From Candidatus Brockarchaeota archaeon (GTDB lineage Archaea > Thermoproteota > EX4484-205 > JAAOZP01), in contig JAFNIX010000021.1 of NCBI GenBank assembly GCA_017601225.1, positions 1-34,753 of the forward strand: a stretch of 34,753 bases of DNA, written 5' to 3'. The notes under the pieces were generated by a model. It ran no database searches, had not been told where the DNA came from, and was given only the letters and a program-made list of their open reading frames with translations. Positions 16,272 to 23,064 of the stretch are shown piece by piece. Positions within the stretch are counted from its first letter, which is position 1. Each line of letters starts with the position of its first letter. Made by a program: the position numbers and the translations under genes.

Positions 16272-17621
16272 ATGGTAGATATTGAACACGAATGCGCGTT
16301 ATCGTTAGACTGGGCTACAAAAAGTGGTTGTAAGTTTGCTGACTTGCGATTTCATAGAGTAACTTATTTTTCAGGGAATAAGAGAGAAAGTAAGCAAGGA
16401 GTGTATGCTAGAGTGTATTACGATGGTTCATGGGGATTTTTCTATTATGATAGGATTCAAAGAAAGAGGGAAGGACTCATTCGAACTATCAGATCTGCCA
16501 TGAAAATAGCAAAAACAAAACCTCTTGCGCAGAAATTTGAGATACCATCTGAACTCAGAGCAACAACTGATGAAGTAGAAAAGGGACTTAACTGTAACAC
16601 CGAAACCGTAAAGGAAATTCTGAATTATATCCAAGGTCTTGTTCAAAACACAGGTGTTCTTCACCACGATGTGAGAAAATGTCAGCTCAAAGAGAATTTA
16701 ATCATAATCCAGAACTCGATTGGTACATCAATAAGGACTCGCTGGAGGTTCATAAAAATTGATTTGTCACTTATACATAATAAGCATTTGGATATTCGTC
16801 AAGATTTTTCAATCACATTTTCATCAATCAAGGAAGCAAAGAGATATCTTACAGACGCGATCAGAGATATTTCGGAAACGATGAATCTTCTCTCTTACTC
16901 AAGGAAACGGGCATATAGGAATGAGAAGCCAAAGTGGTTGATATTCAGCCCGACTACTGCCGGAACGATTTTTCACGAAGTTTGCGGTCATGGTTCGGAA
17001 GCTGATTTTCCGGCTTCAAGTACATTCTTTCCTATGAAGAAGGGCACAGAGATTTCGTCTAAAGAAATAAGCGTCTTTGATGATCCTCTATTATCTAACC
17101 TTTTGACTTCATATGACTATGATGATGAGGGAGTACCGGCAAAAAGAAAGGTATTGGTGGATCATGGAGTGTTTGTTAAGCAACTCTCAAATATAATGAC
17201 TGCTGGATCAATGAATATAGAATTAACGGGAAACGGAAGGGCCCAAGACCATCGTAGTTTTCCCTTTGTAAGAATGAGTAACATCATTATATCTCCTGGT
17301 AAGTGGACCATGGAAAAGATTATAGAAGAATCTAAAAGTGCCATTTATGTCAATCAGTTATACGGAAATATTTCAAAAACATTTTCCTCTGTTTGCAGGG
17401 GCTCCTATTTTGTGAATTCTCATGGAGAAGTTGAAAGAATAGCCAATAGCATTATTCTTCATGGTGACACATTTGATATACTGAAGAATATAGATGCTGT
17501 GGAGAATAAGATATACTTACAGAGCGTAGATTGCATAAAAGGAAAACAACGATTAGAAGTAGGAATAGGTTGCGGACATATACGATTGCCCACTGCTAAC
17601 ATTGTCGTTAAGGGTATGTAG
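16272..17621 (+). CDS. TldD/PmbA-family metalloprotease
   Basis: TldD-family proteins are zinc peptidases that act on unfolded or modified peptides; in bacteria TldD/TldE remove the microcin B17 leader. This 449-residue protein is full length for the family. The zinc motif HEVCGHGSEADF starts at His235 (HExxxH), and the C-terminal GIGCGHIRLPTANIVVKG places Cys434 where the family has its third ligand. Unlike the E. coli pair, only one subunit is encoded here, so it may work alone, as some archaeal ones seem to. It directly follows the Cys-rich peptide gene (9-base gap, probably co-transcribed) and overlaps the convergent radical SAM gene by 14 bases. The likely job is cleaving the leader of that peptide; this is inference. 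Confidence 0.88.
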   Translation: MVDIEHECALSLDWATKSGCKFADLRFHRVTYFSGNKRESKQGVYARVYYDGSWGFFYYDRIQRKREGLIRTIRSAMKIAKTKPLAQKFEIPSELRATTDEVEKGLNCNTETVKEILNYIQGLVQNTGVLHHDVRKCQLKENLIIIQNSIGTSIRTRWRFIKIDLSLIHNKHLDIRQDFSITFSSIKEAKRYLTDAIRDISETMNLLSYSRKRAYRNEKPKWLIFSPTTAGTIFHEVCGHGSEADFPASSTFFPMKKGTEISSKEISVFDDPLLSNLLTSYDYDDEGVPAKRKVLVDHGVFVKQLSNIMTAGSMNIELTGNGRAQDHRSFPFVRMSNIIISPGKWTMEKIIEESKSAIYVNQLYGNISKTFSSVCRGSYFVNSHGEVERIANSIILHGDTFDILKNIDAVENKIYLQSVDCIKGKQRLEVGIGCGHIRLPTANIVVKGM

Positions 17622-18726
17622 CATCGACATTTGGATATCTAAGGCGGTGTCTGGGAAATTCATCGTGATCCCAATACATTTGACAAATTGGATGTGGTGC
17701 TAAGAGGTCGGAATATACCTCATAAGCATAAATTCGGCAGCCACCTCTGCAAATCTTATTAGCTAGACAATTCCCACAGACTCCCTTGAGCTGCTTAGGT
17801 TTTATGGCCCTGATCCTGCGGAAAAAATCACTCTCTAGCCATAGTTCCTCGATGGATACTTTCCTAATGTTGCCAGCCACTAGAGTCTTACTTAAGTAAC
17901 CACTACCGCATAAGGACACATCGCCATTCGACAGCAAACCTAAGACGCCATAGCCCCATGGACAATTGTTGAGAGTATGTCGTGCTATTTGAATCGGTAA
18001 AATGCCACATGGTATATCAATTAAAATACGTCTAGGGAACTCATAATATTTCTTAATCAAGAAATCGACTAGTTGTCGCAAATGTACATAGCTAAGGTTA
18101 ATGTCCAAGATATCCGCACCTCTACCCGAAGGCAAGATTTGGGGGTTTATTTTTATAATATTAACATCCATTTTTAGTAATTTTTCAATAAGCAAGGGAA
18201 TCTCGTTTCTGTTGACTTCATTCGCAACGGTAATAGTCTGAGTGTTAACTCCGCTTCTTGCCAGATTCTCTATGACTCTTAATGTTCTATCGAACGTACC
18301 CGGACCCCGGAGAAATTCGTGCGAACGTCTTGTAATCCCATCTATACTGACAGCAACACTAACATCCAATCTTGAGAGTTCATTAATGATTTCAGGAGTG
18401 AGAAGAATTCCATTTGTCTCAATGGTTGCATCAATACCTAACGATCTAGTATATTTCAATAGATCCATAAAATCTGGCCGCATAAATGGTTCCCCGCCAG
18501 TAAATTTTATGAAACGACAACCCAATTGATAAATATCTCTAATTGCTATCATAGCTTCCTTCGTGGAAAGCTCATCTTGACTAGGAAGCCCGGCACCTAT
18601 CCAACAATGTTTACATCTAAGATTACATTTATGAGTTATATAGAAATAAACGTAGGTAGGAATAATTTCTCTTCTTCCCTTCCTTACCTCACTCTTATTC
18701 TCAAGAAAGGGAAAGCCTTCTTTCAT
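17608..18726 (-). CDS. radical SAM/SPASM peptide maturase
   Basis: The 372-residue enzyme has the radical SAM cluster motif CNLRCKHC (Cys34, 38, 41), GGEP at 77-80 and the usual TIM-barrel strands (IETNG, VAVSIDG). The C-terminal SPASM domain has cysteines 240, 255, 273, 317, 320, 326, 330 and 348 (CGNC-x5-CRGGC-x17-C), enough for two auxiliary iron-sulfur clusters. SPASM enzymes install thioether, C-C or epimeric modifications on ribosomal peptides. The four-Cys peptide encoded head-to-tail beyond the TldD gene is the obvious candidate substrate. The gene is convergent with tldD (14-base overlap), so it needs its own promoter; TTTAAATA on the minus strand near 18755 fits. It could instead modify another peptide, or be a heme- or cofactor-type SPASM protein. 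Confidence 0.9.
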   Translation of the reverse strand: MKEGFPFLENKSEVRKGRREIIPTYVYFYITHKCNLRCKHCWIGAGLPSQDELSTKEAMIAIRDIYQLGCRFIKFTGGEPFMRPDFMDLLKYTRSLGIDATIETNGILLTPEIINELSRLDVSVAVSIDGITRRSHEFLRGPGTFDRTLRVIENLARSGVNTQTITVANEVNRNEIPLLIEKLLKMDVNIIKINPQILPSGRGADILDINLSYVHLRQLVDFLIKKYYEFPRRILIDIPCGILPIQIARHTLNNCPWGYGVLGLLSNGDVSLCGSGYLSKTLVAGNIRKVSIEELWLESDFFRRIRAIKPKQLKGVCGNCLANKICRGGCRIYAYEVYSDLLAPHPICQMYWDHDEFPRHRLRYPNVDATYP

Positions 18727-18749
18727 TTCTTCATTTTGAAAAGGAATTC

Positions 18750-18763
18750 CTACTATTTAAACT
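18750..18763 (-). promoter_or_regulatory. TATA box of the radical SAM gene
   Basis: The minus strand reads GTTTAAATAGTAGG, centred about 30 bases before the ATG at 18726. Confidence 0.45.
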
Positions 18764-19065
18764 TGAACTACTTATAATGTTTTTATGGACCCTATGTATT
18801 ATACTTCTTCTTAATAAGAGATTAAGGGTTATGTTATGATTGCTTCTCTCAGTAGAGGAGTTACTTTACAACGCCAAATTGATTTCTATTAAGAGTATTC
18901 GACCTATTCCTATGTGGGATGAAAAACGGGTTTAGATGTTTTGCTTCTGATGTAAAATGTCAGTCATTACCGGGTGCCACAGTTAAGATTCACAATCTTC
19001 TTCCTTCTAAAACTTCTCGAACAACCTTCACAACGCCTCTTTAGCAGCGGGCCCTAAATCGAATG
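18764..19065. other. intergenic, no gene seen
   Basis: About 300 AT-rich bases lie between the radical SAM promoter and the tRNA-Ala relic. I see only very short open frames, none Cys-rich and none with a ribosome-binding site. Confidence 0.45.
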
Positions 19066-19137
19066 AGGCTGGTAGTTCAGAGGTAGAACACTAGCTTCGC
19101 GAGCCAGATGTCAGAGATTCGAGTCCCCTACAGTTCC
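19066..19137 (+). pseudogene. decayed tRNA-Ala(CGC)
   Basis: The cloverleaf outline is clear: TA-GTTC-AGAGGTA-GAAC D-arm, anticodon loop TTCGCGA (anticodon CGC, Ala) and T-loop TTCGAGT. The T-stem is broken (AGAGA against CCCCT; the invariant G53 is A), the anticodon stem has an A-C mismatch, and the acceptor ends do not pair (AGGCTGG against ACAGTTC). Most changes from a normal archaeal tRNA-Ala look like G-to-A or C-to-T transitions. The last ten bases overlap the end of the glucosamine-6-phosphate deaminase gene. I read it as a relic rather than a working tRNA. Confidence 0.65.
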
Positions 19138-19907
19138 TGTTCTTCTAGCAGTTTATTCACGTGTCTATAGTAATCCTTCCTTCGGAGCTTTGACGCCGCT
19201 GCCTCGTCGACAATAATTATTGCATTAGGATGCATTTGCAGTATCGAAGCTGTTATTTGGGATGTTATTGGCCCCTCTACTGTGGCTGCGATAGCGTCTG
19301 CTTTTCCCTCGCCATTGGCTAAAAGTATTATTTTTCTAGCCTCCATGATGGTTCCGCAGCCCATTGTGATGGCGAGCCTTGGAACTTCAGCCTCGCTCCT
19401 GAAGAAACGCGCGTTATCTTTAATTGTCTCTTCTGCAAGAGCTACCAGCGTGGTTCTTCCCATCAGGGGGGAACCAGGCTCGTTAAAGGCTATATGACCA
19501 TCTCTACCTATTCCCAATAGCTGAAGGTCTATTCCTCCTGCTTTCCTAATCTCCTCCTCATATTTTTCGCAAAAAGCCTTGATGTCTTTTGCAAGACCGT
19601 CAGGTATGTGTACGTTTCTGGGGTTTATGTTAATATGGTTGAAGAAGTTTTCAAACATGAAGTAATGGTAGCTTTGAGGATGAGTGGGGGCCAACCCGTA
19701 GTATTCATCAAGGTTAAAGGTTACTATTTTCGAGAAGTCTAGGCCCTCCTCCTTATGCATTCTGATAAGTTCCTTATAGGTGCCGAGTGGCGTGCTGCCC
19801 GTAGCTAGCCCTAGGACAGAATTCGGCTTCCTCCTTATCTGCTCAGCTATTATTTTAGCTGCTCTTCTGCTCATCTCCTCATAGTCTTTTGTAATTATTA
19901 CCCTCAT
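19128..19907 (-). CDS. nagB: glucosamine-6-phosphate deaminase
   Basis: The enzyme converts glucosamine-6-phosphate to fructose-6-phosphate and ammonia in the cytosol; in archaea the homologue can also run towards amino-sugar synthesis. The 259-residue length is normal. Diagnostic motifs are LATGSTPLGTY (phosphate binding, 34-44), NLDEYYGL (Asp67 equivalent to catalytic Asp72 of E. coli) and GIGRDGHIAFNEPGS (Asp136, His138, Glu143). The start ATG is supported by a TATA element (CTTATATAAG on the minus strand near 19936) at leaderless spacing. It diverges from the kinase/deoxyribosyltransferase-like gene over about 105 bases. Its last codons overlap the tRNA-Ala relic. Confidence 0.95.
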   Translation of the reverse strand: MRVIITKDYEEMSRRAAKIIAEQIRRKPNSVLGLATGSTPLGTYKELIRMHKEEGLDFSKIVTFNLDEYYGLAPTHPQSYHYFMFENFFNHININPRNVHIPDGLAKDIKAFCEKYEEEIRKAGGIDLQLLGIGRDGHIAFNEPGSPLMGRTTLVALAEETIKDNARFFRSEAEVPRLAITMGCGTIMEARKIILLANGEGKADAIAATVEGPITSQITASILQMHPNAIIIVDEAAASKLRRKDYYRHVNKLLEEQEL

Positions 19908-20012
19908 TCCGTCCTCGGAGTTTAAAAGGGCTTATATAAGGCTAACTCTCTATAGGCCCCTCTGTTTCGAGATGTTTTTAAGGCGATAGCACATATAACT
20001 CTTAGAGGGTGT
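19908..20012. promoter_or_regulatory. divergent promoter region
   Basis: It holds two TATA-like boxes: CTTATATAAG (minus, for nagB) and TTTTTAAGG near 19976 (plus), the latter about 32 bases before the TTG at 20013. Both spacings suit leaderless transcripts. Confidence 0.5.
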
Positions 20013-21089
20013 TTGAGGATAGTTGCAACGGGAATAAGCGGCAGTGGTCGAGAGACCCATCTTAGAAGATTCGTTGAATTCGCGAAAAAAAGGAATACCG
20101 AGGTTAAACTTTTCTCGGTGGGCAGCATGATGTTCGAAGCAGCTAGGAAACTCGGCGTGGAGATAAAGGAGGATAAGATCCTTGACCTGTCGCCCTCCTC
20201 CTTGAACTTTCTGCGAGCAACAGTTTTCGAACAGATCATTAGGGAGGCGGAAAACTATGAGAACATCATCATAAGTACACATGCCTGCTTTAGGTGGAAG
20301 AAGCATGTTTTCCAAGCGTTCGACTTCCATTACCTTGATGAGCTCTCTCCAGACGTTTTCATAACAATCTCTGACTCCGCATTACCCATTAAAATGAGGC
20401 TTGAATCCTCCATGCAGTGGAAAGGCCGTCTAACTCTTAAGGAAATACTTGTCTGGAGGGATGAGGAAACCCTCTTAACCAAGAGTATTGCCGACTACCG
20501 TAGAAAACCCTTCTACATTGTTCCGTTCTCCTCCCCGCCTGAAACACTTTTCAACCTAATGTTTAAACAGTATTCGAAGAAAGCATATCTAAGCTATCCT
20601 ATAACGCACATAGAGGATCGGGAGGCTAAGCTTGCTGATAAAGACCGGTTTAAAAACAAGCTTAGAACACTCGGTTTAACTGTGTTCGACCCTGGTGAAA
20701 TAGAAGACTCCCTCTTGCTCTACAAGCTCAAGGAGTTAAAGGATACTGGAGGTGAGAAGCTGGTAGTTGAGGAGAATGGCGTTAAAACAGAGATTCATGC
20801 AAGTGAAATCGAAGACGTTGTAGAAGACCTGCTCGACCAGATTGTTGCAAGAGACTACCAGCTCATAGACCAGAGCGATTTCCTAGTAGTCTACTATTTC
20901 TCTCAAGTAATGTCTCCAGGCGTCCTCTCTGAAATGACGTATGGTTTCAGCAATAATAAGAAGGTGTTCGTAGTTTACAAGGGGCCTGAAAGCCCGTTTT
21001 TCAACTACTATTCAACAAGAATATTCGAATCGGAGGAAGCCCTAATAGACTTCATGAGCAGGGAAGGCATGATCAACGGGAAACCTTAA
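20013..21089 (+). CDS. P-loop kinase-like / nucleoside 2-deoxyribosyltransferase-like fusion
   Basis: The first about 180 residues look like an archaeal adenylate-kinase-type P-loop domain: GISGSGRETH at 7-16, then IIISTHACFRW and a later Arg-rich stretch. The usual Walker A Lys is Arg (GSGRET). The last about 170 residues resemble the nucleoside 2-deoxyribosyltransferase fold: strand KAYLSYPITH, then DFLVVYYFSQVMSPGVLSEMTYGF, the segment that carries the catalytic Glu in that family (here in LSEMTYG), then KKVFVVYKG. The start is TTG, placed 32 bases after a TATA box. The product may act on nucleotides or be an NTP-dependent sensor. The catalytic function of the P-loop part is uncertain because of the Lys-to-Arg change. 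Confidence 0.7.
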   Translation: MRIVATGISGSGRETHLRRFVEFAKKRNTEVKLFSVGSMMFEAARKLGVEIKEDKILDLSPSSLNFLRATVFEQIIREAENYENIIISTHACFRWKKHVFQAFDFHYLDELSPDVFITISDSALPIKMRLESSMQWKGRLTLKEILVWRDEETLLTKSIADYRRKPFYIVPFSSPPETLFNLMFKQYSKKAYLSYPITHIEDREAKLADKDRFKNKLRTLGLTVFDPGEIEDSLLLYKLKELKDTGGEKLVVEENGVKTEIHASEIEDVVEDLLDQIVARDYQLIDQSDFLVVYYFSQVMSPGVLSEMTYGFSNNKKVFVVYKGPESPFFNYYSTRIFESEEALIDFMSREGMINGKP

Positions 21090-21157
21090 ACGACAAAATT
21101 TATTAGGAGACTGAAAACAAAAATAGCTCGAGGCACCCCTTCAAAACAAGGATAACC

Positions 21158-21259
21158 GCGGAGGTCGCCAATGCTAAGCAGCGGCAAAGCCTGGTTAAAG
21201 GCGCGAGGCTCAGGACCTCGTCCCGAAGGGGTTCGTGGGTTCAAATCCCACCCTCCGCA
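21158..21259 (+). tRNA. tRNA-Leu(CAG) with D-loop intron
   Basis: Acceptor GCGGAGG pairs with CCTCCGC, with discriminator A (21259). The anticodon arm is CGAGG-CTCAGGA-CCTCG, giving CAG. A class II variable arm (TCCCGAAGGGG) and T-arm GTGGG-TTCAAAT-CCCAC complete it. The D-arm contains about 16 extra bases between the 5' D-stem strand GCC and the normal loop AAGCCTGGTTAAA, consistent with a small intron at an unusual position. No CCA is encoded. A small gene on the minus strand ends six bases from the tRNA 3' end. Confidence 0.92.
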
Positions 21260-21265
21260 TCGTTT

Positions 21266-21925
21266 TCAGATTAACCATACCAGAACCTCATCTCTCCAAA
21301 AATCAATATCGCCTACCTTTAACTCATCAACACTTCTCCCGAGTTTGTAGCCCAAGATGCGTTTCGCTAAACCCTTCTCCATCAACTCCTCGCTCAGGTT
21401 GTTTAGCAAGTTCCTGATCTTGTCAAAGTCCTCATGAATGAGTTCCATCACTATTTTATTACTACAGCCTGATTCCATTTCACATATTAAGTTGATCTGA
21501 CGAATGAACTTTACTTTTCTTCCCCTTGCTACCTGCTTCACTTTAGGATCATTGATAAACCTCTTTGCAATAATCTCTTCGCGCTCCTTAAGCTCTCTTT
21601 CTACTTCCTCGATTGGGTTACGGTATACCTCCTTATCAGAGATAATGTCTTCAAACAGTTGTATCGAAATCGAATACACCTTAGCGTTTCCAACAAAAAC
21701 TATTGAATGGAACAAGCGTTCAGTCAAATCCCCAATTTTTCCCTTATCGCTAACGTATATGGCTACATCCAGACCGATGCCCTCGTCTCTCTCCCTACCT
21801 GAAAAGTATATGAGGCACTCTTTCGTTGTTTCCCTCCACCTCTTGCTAACATACTTCTCACAATTCGTTCTAACATCTTCGAATCTGTCGCCCCACCCCC
21901 AGACGGTAGCAACCTTAGCTGTCAT
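21266..21925 (-). CDS. unrecognised protein, second gene of a small coupled pair
   Basis: The product is 219 residues, charged, with no signal peptide or membrane helix. The region FSGRERDEGIGLDVAIYVS (about 42-60) faintly recalls the G-S...D-x-D core of nucleotidyltransferase toxins, but the motif is incomplete and I do not assign it. A helical middle (about 100-135) is rich in Glu and Lys. Its ATG overlaps the stop of the preceding 73-codon gene by four bases (ATGA). A short hydrophilic first gene and a coupled larger second gene, placed flush against a tRNA 3' end, is a common toxin-antitoxin or cargo arrangement. That reading is speculative. Confidence 0.55.
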   Translation of the reverse strand: MTAKVATVWGWGDRFEDVRTNCEKYVSKRWRETTKECLIYFSGRERDEGIGLDVAIYVSDKGKIGDLTERLFHSIVFVGNAKVYSISIQLFEDIISDKEVYRNPIEEVERELKEREEIIAKRFINDPKVKQVARGRKVKFIRQINLICEMESGCSNKIVMELIHEDFDKIRNLLNNLSEELMEKGLAKRILGYKLGRSVDELKVGDIDFWRDEVLVWLI

Positions 21926-22143
21926 CTTTCTTTTCTCCTTTCTTTATCCTCATCCATCAGTTTTATTAGTTGAAACCTCCTTTTATGCTCCCCCTTTTCA
22001 GATCCTATCTCCTCTATAAATTTTAGATGGTCTTCTTCAGGAATGGAAAAATGATGCTCAGGTCCTGAAAACTTTCCTGGAATTGTTCCTCTATCACGGG
22101 TGTGAATTTCGCTAGGGTGAAACCCGTGGTTGAAATTTTCCAA
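21922..22143 (-). CDS. small hydrophilic protein, first gene of the coupled pair
   Basis: The product has 73 residues, begins at TTG, and is His/Glu-rich with a basic end (DKERRKER). I recognise no family. The start is uncertain because no good ribosome site or ATG is present. Coupling to the next gene through ATGA supports it being real. It may be an antitoxin-like or accessory protein. Confidence 0.45.
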   Translation of the reverse strand: MENFNHGFHPSEIHTRDRGTIPGKFSGPEHHFSIPEEDHLKFIEEIGSEKGEHKRRFQLIKLMDEDKERRKER

Positions 22144-22197
22144 ACAGCATGCTGTGTACGTTACATTTAATTAGCTTTTCTCTGTTCTAAATAAATC

Positions 22198-22926
22198 ATG
22201 AGGCTGGTTATGAAGGGTAAACATGTTTTAATAGTCGTGATATTTGTCTCAATAGTTCTGATTGCTGCCTTATCCGTATACTTTTTCCTAAGCCCGGCTA
22301 GAAGCCAGGCTCCTGTTTGGATTAACGCGACGAGACTAAGACTTCCTGAGCCTCGCTATGAGAGTGAGGTTTCTGTTGAAGAGGCTCTGCTTAAAAGGAG
22401 ATCCGTTAGAGAATATGCTAGGAGCAGCTTAACCCTGCAGGAGGTTTCTCAACTGCTCTGGGCTGCTCAAGGCGTTACTGACCCACAGGGTTTAAGAACA
22501 GCTCCTTCAGCCGGAGCCCTCTATCCTCTTGAGGTTTATCTTATAGTCGGGGAAGTGGAGTCTCTTGCTCCCGGCGTATACAAGTACGTGCCAGATGGCC
22601 ATGAGATTATTAGGGTTCTGGATGGTGATAAAAGGGTCTCTTTGGCTGAAGCTGCTCTTGGTCAAGCATGGGTGAGGAATGCTGCCATAGACATTGTAAT
22701 AGCTTCAGTGTATGAACGGACCACTAGGAAATACGGTGAGAGAGGGATCAGGTATGTGCATTTAGAGGCTGGTCACGCTGCTCAAAACATATGCCTGCAA
22801 GCAGTAGCCTTGAACCTGGGTGTTGTAACTGTCGGTGCCTTTTACGATGACCAGGTTAAAACCGTTCTAAGTCTTCCGGGTGGAGAGCAACCGCTCTACA
22901 TAATACCTGTAGGAAGGAAACCGTAA
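22198..22926 (+). CDS. membrane-anchored SagB-type nitroreductase-family oxidoreductase
   Basis: This is an FMN-dependent oxidoreductase of the SagB/ThcOx branch of the nitroreductase fold. The N-terminal signal anchor spans about 8-31 and is followed by an extracytoplasmic linker. The catalytic domain begins at VSVEEALLKRRSVREYA (FMN-binding Arg residues). The SagB hallmark TAPSAGALYPLEVYLIVG lies at about 101-118, and HLEAGHAAQNICLQAVALNL follows at about 184-203. SagB proteins oxidise azolines in some RiPPs, but many stand-alone archaeal members have unknown substrates. No YcaO-type cyclase is in the window. The anchor implies activity outside the membrane, which is unusual for a flavoenzyme of this kind. 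A TATA box (ATTTAATTA) lies about 30 bases before the ATG. Confidence 0.85.
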   Translation: MRLVMKGKHVLIVVIFVSIVLIAALSVYFFLSPARSQAPVWINATRLRLPEPRYESEVSVEEALLKRRSVREYARSSLTLQEVSQLLWAAQGVTDPQGLRTAPSAGALYPLEVYLIVGEVESLAPGVYKYVPDGHEIIRVLDGDKRVSLAEAALGQAWVRNAAIDIVIASVYERTTRKYGERGIRYVHLEAGHAAQNICLQAVALNLGVVTVGAFYDDQVKTVLSLPGGEQPLYIIPVGRKP

Positions 22927-23014
22927 CCATCCTACTTGAACCACACTCCGTTATTTTTGCCCTCATTTACCGGTTGATAGCGTAGCAGGTCAGAGACGCC
23001 TTTCAATCCTAACC

Positions 23015-23036
23015 CGTATTAAATAGTTTAAATACG
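23015..23036 (+). promoter_or_regulatory. TATA box inside an inverted repeat, GH3 gene promoter
   Basis: CGTATT and AATACG form a perfect 6-base inverted repeat with a 10-base spacer that contains TTTAAA. The arms enclose and overlap the likely TATA box of the glycosidase gene, so they could be an operator. Confidence 0.35.
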
Positions 23037-23064
23037 AGTTTCAGAATGATGTTCAGACATCTGT

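Noticed and set aside
16070..16285. 71-codon frame overlapping the Cys-rich peptide gene
   Set aside because: It has a better-placed first ATG, but its translation is a disordered mixture with no leader/core organisation and it runs into the TldD gene. The other frame carries the exact pentad array.
21504..22019. 171-codon plus-strand frame antisense to the coupled pair
   Set aside because: Ser/Leu-rich shadow of the minus-strand genes, which have ATGA coupling and normal composition.
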